A DNA stretch of 64,000 bases from Rhodoplanes serenus (GTDB taxonomy: Bacteria; Pseudomonadota; Alphaproteobacteria; Rhizobiales; Xanthobacteraceae). The notes beneath the pieces were generated by a model that ran no database searches, was not told where the DNA came from, and saw nothing but the letters and a program-made list of their open reading frames with translations. The stretch is taken from the NCBI GenBank assembly GCA_945897515.1, contig CAMDFO010000008.1:1-64000 (forward strand), given 5' to 3'. This document shows positions 17,459 through 25,452 of the stretch, one piece after another. The translations under genes were made by a program, and so were the position numbers. Positions within the stretch are counted from its first letter, which is position 1, and every line of letters starts with the position of its first letter.

Positions 17459-18619
17459 TCAAAGCAGCGGCGGGGAAGCAGCCGTGCTGCCGGTGGGCAC
17501 ATGATTGGCGACCCGGACATACTGCGCCGCCACCCAGGGCAGCTTCTCGATCCTGATCCAAGCTTTCTTCAGCGGCTTCGGCAGAAACATGGTGGTGCCG
17601 TAGAGCCGGGTCCAGCGCTGGGTGTGCTCGGTCAGCGGCCGCTCTCGGCGCTCCCATTGAATGAACGCGGCTTCGATGTCCGGTGCGTCATGCACGGCGG
17701 CGGCCAGCCCGAGCGCATTCATCATGGCGTGGCCCGCGCCCTGCGCGAGATAGGGCGGCATCGCGTGCGCCGCGTCGCCGAGTACGGCGATCCGTCCGCT
17801 CGACCAGCGTTTCAGCCGGATGGTCTGGAAATGCGCCCAATGCGACTGCGGCCAGTCGGCTTCGTCGCGCATCCGCACGAACAGGGGATGCATGTGCGGA
17901 AACGAGCGCGCCCAGACTTCGGGGTCGATCGGGCTTGTCGCTGCGGCCGTGTCGGTCACCGTGCAGGTGAGAAGGACATAGAACTCGCCCTTGGTCACCG
18001 GGCAGTAGAGAACGCGGCGGCGGTCGGCCCAGGCTTCGATCATCACCGTGCCGCTGCGGTCGTCCTCCGCGATTTCCTCCGGCCGGCGCGGGATGTTGAT
18101 CCGCACGCCGCAGTCCCGTCCCCAGATGCGATCTTTCAGCAGGCCGAGCTGCTCGCGGATCGCGGAGTTGATGCCGTCGGCCGCCACCACCAGGTCGGTG
18201 GGTAGCCGCTGACCATCCGACAACGAGATGGCACCCGCCGGATCGGCCGATACGACATGCGAGTTGAAGCGGATTTCGGCGCCGGCTGCCCGCGCCCGCT
18301 CCGCCAGCAGCGCGATGATGTGCTGGCGATCGATCCGGTAAGGGCTGCGGTCGGTCTTACGGGTCATCACGACTTGGCCGCGCGAGTCCACGGAGTCGCG
18401 GCGGTCGATCTTCATGCCACCGGCCAGGACCGCATCGAGAATCCCGAACGACGAAAAGATATGCGCCATGTTCTTATGGATGGCGATGCCGTAGCCTTCG
18501 CCGCGCAGCGTATCCCGGCGTTCATGCACGCGCACGGTCCAGCCGCGCTCGGCCAGCGCGATGGCGGCGACCAGTCCGCCGAAACCGGCGCCGACGATCT
18601 CCGCATGGCCGGGCTGCAT
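17459..18619 (-). CDS. FAD-dependent aromatic monooxygenase-like protein
   Basis: 386 residues from ATG 18619, chosen because the dinucleotide-binding strand IVGAGFGGLVAAIALAERG starts right after it; longer starts add unrelated residues. The second FAD motif is present as GRIAVLGDAAHAMPPYLAQGAGHAM (about 280-305), and the middle DG motif as LVVAADGINSAIR (about 160). These define group A flavoprotein hydroxylases (salicylate- or 6-hydroxynicotinate-type). It would hydroxylate an aromatic acid using NAD(P)H and oxygen. Divergent from the LLM monooxygenase gene and probably first gene of an operon with the Bug protein and lactonase. Confidence 0.88.
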   Translation of the reverse strand: MQPGHAEIVGAGFGGLVAAIALAERGWTVRVHERRDTLRGEGYGIAIHKNMAHIFSSFGILDAVLAGGMKIDRRDSVDSRGQVVMTRKTDRSPYRIDRQHIIALLAERARAAGAEIRFNSHVVSADPAGAISLSDGQRLPTDLVVAADGINSAIREQLGLLKDRIWGRDCGVRINIPRRPEEIAEDDRSGTVMIEAWADRRRVLYCPVTKGEFYVLLTCTVTDTAAATSPIDPEVWARSFPHMHPLFVRMRDEADWPQSHWAHFQTIRLKRWSSGRIAVLGDAAHAMPPYLAQGAGHAMMNALGLAAAVHDAPDIEAAFIQWERRERPLTEHTQRWTRLYGTTMFLPKPLKKAWIRIEKLPWVAAQYVRVANHVPTGSTAASPPLL

Positions 18620-18753
18620 GAAAGCGCTCTCTAAAAGTCCGGCCGTCAGCATATCCGAATTGCGTAAACGCAGCCCAAGCAAGTTTGCGCATGGGTCTGG
18701 CTGCGGGCGCGGCGGCGATGCAAAGTGTCGTACACCGATACGGATGGTCGCCG

Positions 18754-20067
18754 ATGGCCGAACGCAAACGCCGAATGCATCTCGGAATGTTTCTTCAGGG
18801 CGCCGGCCATCACATGGCCGGCTGGCGCTATCCGGACGCGGATTCGGGTGGTGAGAACCTGCCGCATCTGCTGCGCCTGGCGGTGGCCGCCGAGCGCGCC
18901 AAATTCGACATGGTGTTTCTCGCCGACGGGCTGACCAGCAGCGAGGACGGCCATCCGTCGCAGATCGCCCGGTTCGAGCCGCTGATGGTGCTCGCGACCT
19001 TCGCCACCGCGACCAAGCATATCGGTCTCGCCGCCACCGCCTCGACCACCTATGGCGAGCCGTTTCACCTCGCGCGCGCCTTCGCCTCGCTCGATCATCT
19101 GAGTGGCGGCCGCGCCGCCTGGAATGCGGTGACCACGTCCTACTCCAGCACGGGCGCGAACTTCGGGGTCCAGCATCCCGCGCATGCCGACCGCTACGCC
19201 ATCGCGGAGGAATTCATCGACGTGGTCCGCGGCCTGTGGGATTCGTGGGACGACGGCGCGTTCCCCAAGGATAAGGCGAGCGGCGTCTACGCCGACCAGT
19301 CGAAACGTCATGTGCTCGACCACAAGGGCGCGTATTTCTCCGTCAAGGGTCCGCTCAACGTCTCGCGTCCGCCGCAGGGCCATCCGATCATCGTGCAGTC
19401 CGGCTCATCGGAGCCAGGCCAAACGCTCGCTGCCCGCACCGGCGACGTGGTGTTCACCGCCCACCAGACGCTCGATAGCGCGCAGGCATTCTATCGGCAG
19501 CTCAAGGGCCGGCTTGCCGCGTTCGGACGCCAGCCGCACGAACTTGCCATCATGCCGGGCTTCCTGCCGGTGCTTGGCGGCACCGAGAAGGAGGCGCGCG
19601 ACAAGCTCGCGCTGCTCGACAGTTGGACCGATCAGAGCAAGGTCTTGCCGATGCTGTCCGACCGGCTGGGGCACGATATCTCGGGCTACGACCTCGATGG
19701 GCCGCTGCCGGAGCTGCCGGTCTCCGAGCAGATCCAGAGCCGCGCCAAGCTGCTGACCGACGCCGCGCGGCGAGAGGGGCTTACGCTGCGCCAACTCGCT
19801 CAGATGGTCGCCACCGGCCGCGGCCACTACGTGATGTGCGGCACGCCCGAGCAGATCGCCGACCGGATGGAAGAGTGGTTCAACGGCTACGGCGCCGACG
19901 GCTTCAACGTCATGCCACCGTATTTTCCGGGCGGGCTCGACGATTTCGCAGCGGGCGTGATTCCGATCCTGCAGAAGCGCGGGCTGTTTCGCACCGACTA
20001 TGAAGGCGAGACGCTGCGCGATCATTTCGGGTTGGCGCGGCCGAAGAGCAGGTACGCGCACGGCTAG
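18754..20067 (+). CDS. LLM-class flavin-dependent monooxygenase (NtaA/SnaA/DszA-type)
   Basis: 437 residues from ATG 18754. The N-terminus RMHLGMFLQGAGHHMAGWR, the ASTTYGEPFHLARAFASLDHLSGGRAAWNAVTT region (about 85-120) and IVQSGSSEPGQTLAARTGDVVFT (about 210-235) are characteristic of the NtaA/SnaA/DszA/ScmK monooxygenases. These use FMNH2 from a separate reductase to oxidise chelators, sulfur heterocycles or similar small molecules. No flavin reductase gene is adjacent. An alternative start is ATG 18775. The gene is followed directly by a 103-base palindromic repeat. Confidence 0.92.
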   Translation: MAERKRRMHLGMFLQGAGHHMAGWRYPDADSGGENLPHLLRLAVAAERAKFDMVFLADGLTSSEDGHPSQIARFEPLMVLATFATATKHIGLAATASTTYGEPFHLARAFASLDHLSGGRAAWNAVTTSYSSTGANFGVQHPAHADRYAIAEEFIDVVRGLWDSWDDGAFPKDKASGVYADQSKRHVLDHKGAYFSVKGPLNVSRPPQGHPIIVQSGSSEPGQTLAARTGDVVFTAHQTLDSAQAFYRQLKGRLAAFGRQPHELAIMPGFLPVLGGTEKEARDKLALLDSWTDQSKVLPMLSDRLGHDISGYDLDGPLPELPVSEQIQSRAKLLTDAARREGLTLRQLAQMVATGRGHYVMCGTPEQIADRMEEWFNGYGADGFNVMPPYFPGGLDDFAAGVIPILQKRGLFRTDYEGETLRDHFGLARPKSRYAHG

Positions 20068-20068
20068 C

Positions 20069-20171
20069 GTCATTCCGGGGCGCGCAGAAGGCGCGAACCC
20101 GGAATCCAGAAACGATAGAGATGCATGCTCTTCTGGATTCCGGATCGCCGCTGCGCGGCGTCCGGAATGAC
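20069..20171. repeat. 103-base palindromic repeat, copy 1
   Basis: Begins GTCATTCCGGGGCGCGC and ends with the near reverse complement GCGTCCGGAATGAC; inner arms ACCCGGAATCCAGAA and TTCTGGATTCCGG also pair. It is the type of long palindromic intergenic repeat common in Bradyrhizobium-like genomes, and could fold as an extended hairpin in RNA. It separates the convergent LLM monooxygenase and Bug genes and may act as a bidirectional terminator. Confidence 0.9.
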
Positions 20172-20178
20172 CGCAGAT

Positions 20179-21144
20179 TTATTGCGGCTTCAGCCCCGCA
20201 GCCTTGGCGATCTCGGCGTTGCGCTTCAGCTCCGCGTTCACGTAAGCCGTGAACTGAGCCTGCGTCATCGGATCGAGCGGCTCGCCGCCGGTCGCCGCCA
20301 TCTGCTTGCGGAACTCCGCCGACTCCGAAATCTTGCGCGTGACTTCATGCAGGCGCGCGACGATTTCCGGCGGGGTCTTGGCCGGCGCAAACAATCCGAC
20401 CCAGAAGTCGAAATCGGAATTCGGATAACCGGCCTCGATCGTGGTCGGCACGTTCGGCAGCCCGGCGGAGCGCTTGCGGCTGGTCACCGCAAGCGCGTCG
20501 ATCTTCTTCTCCGTCACCAGCGACTGCACCGTGGTCATCGGGGTGAAATAGAACGTGAGCCGGTCGGCCAGGACCTCGGTGATCGCCTCGGGGGTGCCGC
20601 GGAACGTGATTGGCTGGGCCGGGAACGCGCCGGCGGCGAGACGGAACCGCTCGGTGGTGAAATGCGAGGCCGAGCCGTAGCCGTTGATGGCGTAGTTCAC
20701 CGCAAGCTTGCCGTCCTTGGCCTGCGTGACCAGATCCGCCAGCGACTTGAACTTGCCGAGGTGGGTCGCCATCACCAGCGGCGTATTGGTGAGCGGCGCA
20801 ATCGGCACGAGGTCGCGCGCCACGTCGTAGGGGATGGTGGCGACCGTCGTCGGCGTGGTGGTGAGCGCGGTCGAGGCGAACAGCAAGGTATAGCCGTCGG
20901 GCGGCGCGCTTGCGACCGAGGCGATCCCGATCGTGGTGCCGGCGCCGGGCCGGTTCTCGACGACGAACGGCTGACCCAGTTCCCTGGCCAGATGCTGTGC
21001 AGTGGCACGAGCCACGATGTCGATACCGCTGCCGGCGGTGATCGGCACGACCACGCGAACCGGCTTGGACGGCCAGCTCTGGGCTTGCGCAGCTCCGGCG
21101 GTGCAGGCCAGCGCGGCGAGCGCGCTCAGGAAATGTCGGGTCAT
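20179..21144 (-). CDS. TctC/Bug-family periplasmic solute-binding protein
   Basis: 321 residues, Sec signal peptide ending AGAAQAQ (about 22). The Bug pattern is clear: SWPSKPVRVVVPITAGSGID, FVVENRPGAGTTIG, DGYTLLFAST and GLFAPAKTPPEIVARL. Compared with the 16421-17389 paralogue only family-level motifs are shared, so the ligand is likely different. Its start lies 22 bases after the stop of the GMC oxidoreductase on the same strand, suggesting one operon in which the bound compound is the alcohol/acid oxidised by that enzyme. Confidence 0.92.
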   Translation of the reverse strand: MTRHFLSALAALACTAGAAQAQSWPSKPVRVVVPITAGSGIDIVARATAQHLARELGQPFVVENRPGAGTTIGIASVASAPPDGYTLLFASTALTTTPTTVATIPYDVARDLVPIAPLTNTPLVMATHLGKFKSLADLVTQAKDGKLAVNYAINGYGSASHFTTERFRLAAGAFPAQPITFRGTPEAITEVLADRLTFYFTPMTTVQSLVTEKKIDALAVTSRKRSAGLPNVPTTIEAGYPNSDFDFWVGLFAPAKTPPEIVARLHEVTRKISESAEFRKQMAATGGEPLDPMTQAQFTAYVNAELKRNAEIAKAAGLKPQ

Positions 21145-21166
21145 GGTAGTCCTCCCAAAATGAATG

Positions 21167-22816
21167 CTACACGTTCGCAGGCGGCAGCGGCGGCCGCCCG
21201 AGGATCGAATCCGACGCCTTCTCGGCGATCATGATGACCGGCGCATTGGTCGCGCCGCCGATCAGGTCGGGCATGACCGAAGCGTCGACCACCCGCAGGT
21301 TCTGCGCACCGATCACCCGCAACTCCCCATCGACCACCGCCATGTCGTCCGACGCCGGACCCATCATGCAGGTGCCGACCGGATGGTGCACGGTCCCCAT
21401 CGTCGCACGCACGTGCTTCTCGATTTCGGCGTCGGAGGTCTTGTCGGCGCCCGGTGCGATCTCGCCGCCGAAAAACGGCGCGAGCGCGGGCTGGCGCACG
21501 ACCTCGCGGATCATCCGGATGCCGTCGCGCATGACGCGCCATTCTTCTTCGGTGCCGAGGAAATTCTGGTGAATGCGGATGTGTTGCGCCGGATCGGCTG
21601 ACGCCAATTCCACGCTGCCGCGGCTGACCGGGCGCATCGGCATGACCCGGCACGAGAAGCTGTCGGCGAACGCCGTCTTGAACGGCGGCAGATAAGGCGA
21701 GGCTGCGTTGGTCGCGCCCATCCAGAATAGCATCTGCATGTCCGGCACCGGTTCCTGCGGCCGGGTTTTGAGGAATGCGGTGACGCCGAACGGCAGATCG
21801 GAGGCGAAGCCTTTTCCTAAAAAGTACGATTGTACGAGCGCCAGCGCGACACGGTCGAGCCGCATGTTCTTCTGGAACGGACCGGGTTGCTTGCGCCGGA
21901 AGGTGATGGCTGCCGATGTGTGATCGAGCAGGTTCTTGCCGACGCCCTTGAGCGGAATGCGCGTGGCGATGCCGTGCGTCTTCAACTCATCGGGATGGCC
22001 GATGCCCGACAGCATGAGAAGCTGCGGCGAGTTGATCGCGCCGCCGGCGAGGATCACCTCGCGATCGGCGCACGCCACATGGGTCTGGCCATTCTGGACG
22101 TATTCGATGCCGGTCGCGCGCGGGCCGTCCATCGCGATCCTTGTAACGAGTGCGTTGAGTTCGACCGTGAGATTCTTCCGCTTCATCGCCGGCTTGAGAT
22201 AGGCGGTCGCGGTGCTGCAACGCCGGCCGTTGCGCAGCGTCATCTGGATCGGCGCGAAGCCTTCCTGCTTGGCGCCATTGTAATCCTCGGTGAACGGATG
22301 GCCCGCGCTCTTGCCGGCGGCCATGAAGGCCTCGCACAACGGGTCCTTGAAGGTGGTGTAGCGAGTGGTCAGCGGGCCGTCGCCGCCCCGATAGGTGTCG
22401 GCGCCGCCTTCCCAGCTTTCGGCGCGGCGAAAATACGGCAGCACGTGCTTGTAGTCCCAGCCGGGCAGGCGGTTTGCGGCCCAGCGGTCGTAGTCGCTGC
22501 GGTGGCCGTGGTAGTAGGCCATCGCGTTGATCGCCGACGATCCGCCGACCACCTTGCCGCGTGCGCATTCGATGCGGCGGCCGTCCATGGTTGCGGACGG
22601 CTCTGCGAAATACATCCAGTCGTGCAGCCGCTTTTGCAGAATGCGGCCCCAGCCGAGTGGGATGTGAATCCAGGGGTCGTAGTCCCAGCCGCCGGCTTCG
22701 AGCACCAGCACCTTGACGGCGGGATCTTCGGAAAGGCGATAGGCGAGGGTGCAGCCCGCGGAGCCGGCGCCGACAACAATAAAATCGAAGCTGCTCAACC
22801 CCGCACTCCTCCGCAT
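21167..22816 (-). CDS. GMC-family FAD oxidoreductase (choline/alcohol dehydrogenase-like)
   Basis: 549 residues from ATG 22816; the FAD-binding VGAGSAGCTLAYRLSEDP begins at about residue 13. The two GMC signatures are visible: GKVVGGSSAINAMAYYHGHRSDYDRW (about 85-110) and GAINSPQLLMLSGIG (about 262). The C-terminal HHPVGTCMMG with catalytic His and the later N in IGGATNAPVIMIAEKASD complete the active site. It oxidises an alcohol to an aldehyde or ketone; choline is not implied. Pairs with the downstream Bug gene and is divergent from a 2-hydroxyacid dehydrogenase. Confidence 0.92.
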   Translation of the reverse strand: MRRSAGLSSFDFIVVGAGSAGCTLAYRLSEDPAVKVLVLEAGGWDYDPWIHIPLGWGRILQKRLHDWMYFAEPSATMDGRRIECARGKVVGGSSAINAMAYYHGHRSDYDRWAANRLPGWDYKHVLPYFRRAESWEGGADTYRGGDGPLTTRYTTFKDPLCEAFMAAGKSAGHPFTEDYNGAKQEGFAPIQMTLRNGRRCSTATAYLKPAMKRKNLTVELNALVTRIAMDGPRATGIEYVQNGQTHVACADREVILAGGAINSPQLLMLSGIGHPDELKTHGIATRIPLKGVGKNLLDHTSAAITFRRKQPGPFQKNMRLDRVALALVQSYFLGKGFASDLPFGVTAFLKTRPQEPVPDMQMLFWMGATNAASPYLPPFKTAFADSFSCRVMPMRPVSRGSVELASADPAQHIRIHQNFLGTEEEWRVMRDGIRMIREVVRQPALAPFFGGEIAPGADKTSDAEIEKHVRATMGTVHHPVGTCMMGPASDDMAVVDGELRVIGAQNLRVVDASVMPDLIGGATNAPVIMIAEKASDSILGRPPLPPANV

Positions 22817-22831
22817 TTTGAAACGCAACCT

Positions 22832-22844
22832 AGACCGGCGGTCT
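22832..22844. promoter_or_regulatory. Palindrome AGACCGGCGGTCT in a divergent promoter region
   Basis: Six-base arms AGACCG and CGGTCT around a single G, lying 16 bases upstream of the GMC oxidoreductase start and about 100 bases upstream of the 2-hydroxyacid dehydrogenase start. A candidate operator; GC-rich palindromes also occur by chance. Confidence 0.35.
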
Positions 22845-22941
22845 TGCGATGACCAGCGGTGGGCACGGATGCGAGCCATGCGTGACGATGGTGCGACAGA
22901 CCGTGTCCATCCTAGTATCAAGACGTGACAGAGGAGCTTTC

Positions 22942-23916
22942 ATGGGTCCGCGAATTGTCGTCGTGCCGCCGTCATTTGCCGAGATCGATCAGATCGCCCG
23001 GGAGATGGCGCCGTCCGGTTTCGATACCGTGGTGGTGAAGAGCCAGGAGGTCGAGGCCGCGATCGGTTCGGCCGAATACATGGTGTGCTATCCGCACGTA
23101 AAGATGCCGGACGCGTTCTATCGTGCCGCGCCCAAGCTCAAGCTCGTGCAACTGTTAAGTGCGGGCTACGACGACGTCGATCTGGAGGCGGCGCGCCGCG
23201 CCAAGGTGCCGGTCTCCAACAACGGCGGCGCCAATGCGATCTCGGTGTCCGAGCATGCGCTGATGCTGATGCTGGCGGTGTATCGCCGGGTAATCTGGCA
23301 GCACGGCAACGTCGCGGGCGGGCGCTGGCGCGGCAACGGTCCGGCGCCGCGGATGTACGAGGTGTACGACAAGACGCTCGGTATCATCGGGCTCGGCATC
23401 ATCGGCAAGAAGGTGGCGCGGCTCGGCAAGGCGTTCGGCATGCGGGTGCAGTATTACGACATCGCGCGGCTGCCGGAGCACGAGGAGGATGCGCTCGGCG
23501 TGCGGTTTCGGCTGTTCAACGAACTGCTGCGGACGTCCGACATCGTATCGCTGCACGTGCCGCTCAACGACTCGACGCATCATCTGGTCGGCGAGAAGGA
23601 ATTGGCGCTGATGAAGCCCGATTCGATCATCGTCAACACCAGCCGCGGCCCGGTGATCGACGAGGCCGCTCTCACGCGCACGCTCGCCGATCACAAGATT
23701 TTCGGCGCGGGCCTCGACGTGTTCGACCAGGAGCCGCCGCCGCCCGACAATCCGCTGTTCAAGCTCGACAACGTGCTGCTGACCTCGCACTTCGCGGGCC
23801 CGACCTGGGACAACCACGTCGCGCGCTTCCGCAATGCGTTCGACAACGTGCAGCGCGTGCATCGCGGCGAGAAGCCGCTGTGGGTGGTGCCGGAACTGGC
23901 GGAGTTGTTGAAGTAA
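22942..23916 (+). CDS. D-2-hydroxyacid dehydrogenase (NAD-dependent, SerA-like)
   Basis: 324 residues from ATG 22942 with GAGGAG just upstream. The Rossmann motif GLGIIGKK (about 150-157), VSLHVPLNDSTHHLVG and NTSRGPVIDEAAL define the family. Active-site residues follow the usual order: Arg in NTSRG, Glu in DQEPPPPDNPLF and a terminal His in SHFAG. The enzyme reduces a 2-oxoacid or oxidises a D-2-hydroxyacid in the cytoplasm. Divergent from the GMC oxidoreductase, whose product may feed it. Confidence 0.92.
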   Translation: MGPRIVVVPPSFAEIDQIAREMAPSGFDTVVVKSQEVEAAIGSAEYMVCYPHVKMPDAFYRAAPKLKLVQLLSAGYDDVDLEAARRAKVPVSNNGGANAISVSEHALMLMLAVYRRVIWQHGNVAGGRWRGNGPAPRMYEVYDKTLGIIGLGIIGKKVARLGKAFGMRVQYYDIARLPEHEEDALGVRFRLFNELLRTSDIVSLHVPLNDSTHHLVGEKELALMKPDSIIVNTSRGPVIDEAALTRTLADHKIFGAGLDVFDQEPPPPDNPLFKLDNVLLTSHFAGPTWDNHVARFRNAFDNVQRVHRGEKPLWVVPELAELLK

Positions 23917-23926
23917 ACTCGCCCGT

Positions 23927-24025
23927 TTCGTGTCCCGGGTGAGCGAAGCGAGACCCAGCTTTTTTGAGCGAACCGGGGTCCCGGATCGGCGCTCGCGCTA
24001 CGCGCTCGCTTGTCCGGGACACGAA
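23927..24025. repeat. 99-base palindromic repeat of a second type
   Basis: Starts TTCGTGTCCCGG and ends with its exact reverse complement CCGGGACACGAA (24014-24025). Inner segments GAGCGAAGCGAGAC and GCGCTCGCGCTACGCGCTCGC are themselves near-palindromic, and a TTTTTT run lies in the middle. It separates the convergent hydroxyacid dehydrogenase and serine hydrolase genes and may serve as a two-way terminator. Confidence 0.85.
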
Positions 24026-24039
24026 GACTGAGCGCGCCG

Positions 24040-25311
24040 TTACTTCTTCTCCGCCACTGCGCTCTTGTCGGTCACCGCCGCGAGCAGCCGCTTGACGAAG
24101 CCGTCCGCCGCCTTGTTGTCGATCCATCGAACCACCGCAACCAGATCGTTCTCGGGGTCGACGTAGATCATGTTGAGCCCGTTTCCGGTGTGCGTGAACG
24201 CGCTCGCCGGCGCGCTCGGCAGCGCCTTGCGGTCGGCATTGGGCGTGTAGTTAATGAATCCATACGGCGACGTAAGCCCGGTCGGCGTCAGCGCCGTGCC
24301 GATCCACTTCTCGGACAGCAATTGCCGGCCCTGCCACTTGCCCTTGTGCAGCGTGAGCATGCCGAAGCGCGCCATGTCGTAGGCGTTGATGAACAGGCCG
24401 CCGCCGAAATGGCCGCCGCCAGTGCTCGATTGCACCGGCACGCCATCGATCACCACCCAGGCGTTGTCGTAGCCGAACCAGCGCCAGGTGTTGGAGGTGC
24501 CGATCGGGTCCATGATCTTTTCCTTCAGCACCTGTGGCAGCGCGCGCCGCCAGATGTTGAGCGCCGCGAGCGCCAGCACGTTCACGCGGGTGTCGTTGTA
24601 CTTGTAGGAGGTGCCCGGCTTGTTCCGCGGCCGCGTCAGCCATTCGTCCGGCTTCTCGCTCGGCCGGTCGGCCCAGTCGGGCTTGCCCCACAGCGTGCCC
24701 TCCCAGTCGCTGGTCTGCCGCAGCAGGTGGTTCCAGGTGATGGTGCGATTGTGCGGCGTGTCGAACAGATCGATCAGGTCCGGCTCGCGCATCCGGTCGG
24801 CGCGGTTGCTGCCTGCGTAAAGCGGATTGTAGACCTGGATCGGCGCGACGTAGCTGCGCGCGGTGTCGTCGATACTGCGGATCATGCCGCTGTCGACCGC
24901 CACGCCGATCAGGCTCGACAGGAAGCTCTTGGTCACGCTGTGCGTCATGTCGATGCGTTGCGGCTCGCCCCACTCGGCGACGATGGCGCCCTTGTGCACG
25001 ATCACGCCGGTCTGGTCGCCACGGTCCTTGATCGGGCCGATTGCCTCGCCGAACGGCTCACGGCGGCCGAAGGTCTGATAGTGATTGAGCTTGAGGTCGC
25101 GCGGGTTTTTCACCTCGCTGGCAATGGCAAAGTCGATCGCCTCCTTCAGCAGTTGCGAGTTGATGCCAGCCTCGGCCGGCGTCTTGCGCGACCAGTCGGC
25201 GCCGGGAAAGATTTGAGTCTGTGCTTGCGCCGCCGGCGGCGCGGCAAACAGCCCAAGTCCTGCAAACAGCCCAAGTCCTGCAATCAGCGCACCGACAAGA
25301 ATCCTCTTCAT
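24040..25311 (-). CDS. Exported serine hydrolase of the class C beta-lactamase fold
   Basis: 423 residues from ATG 25311 (GGAGG upstream), with a Sec signal peptide whose hydrophobic core contains an exact duplication (GLGLFA twice). The penicillin-binding SxxK motif is S125-V-T-K128 in THSVTKSFLSS; a YxN-like Tyr is in SYKYNDTR (about 230) and HTGNG near the C-terminus fits the KTG-box position. Such proteins are mostly esterases or D-amino peptidases rather than true beta-lactamases. Periplasmic. It faces the ThDP enzyme gene divergently. Confidence 0.88.
   Translation of the reverse strand: MKRILVGALIAGLGLFAGLGLFAAPPAAQAQTQIFPGADWSRKTPAEAGINSQLLKEAIDFAIASEVKNPRDLKLNHYQTFGRREPFGEAIGPIKDRGDQTGVIVHKGAIVAEWGEPQRIDMTHSVTKSFLSSLIGVAVDSGMIRSIDDTARSYVAPIQVYNPLYAGSNRADRMREPDLIDLFDTPHNRTITWNHLLRQTSDWEGTLWGKPDWADRPSEKPDEWLTRPRNKPGTSYKYNDTRVNVLALAALNIWRRALPQVLKEKIMDPIGTSNTWRWFGYDNAWVVIDGVPVQSSTGGGHFGGGLFINAYDMARFGMLTLHKGKWQGRQLLSEKWIGTALTPTGLTSPYGFINYTPNADRKALPSAPASAFTHTGNGLNMIYVDPENDLVAVVRWIDNKAADGFVKRLLAAVTDKSAVAEKK
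25245..25280. repeat. Two tandem 18-base copies inside a signal-peptide coding region
   Basis: CAAACAGCCCAAGTCCTG occurs at 25245-25262 and 25263-25280. On the minus strand it adds six residues to the hydrophobic core of the serine hydrolase signal peptide without breaking the frame. Confidence 0.95.
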
Positions 25312-25452
25312 CGCCGCCTCCGGTTTTGCTTCTCGGTTCGCAAACGATAGCATGGCGCGACCTCCTCCGGAGGGCTTCCAGCATGCCTTGCCGCCGCTCT
25401 ACACTTCGGACCGGACGAAGCCGATTGCCGGCGGTCCCGGAGGACGCGATCC

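Noticed and set aside
24040-25311. Antibiotic-resistance beta-lactamase
   Set aside because: It has SxxK but not the clear YxN/KTG combination of AmpC; most homologues of this size are esterases or peptidases.
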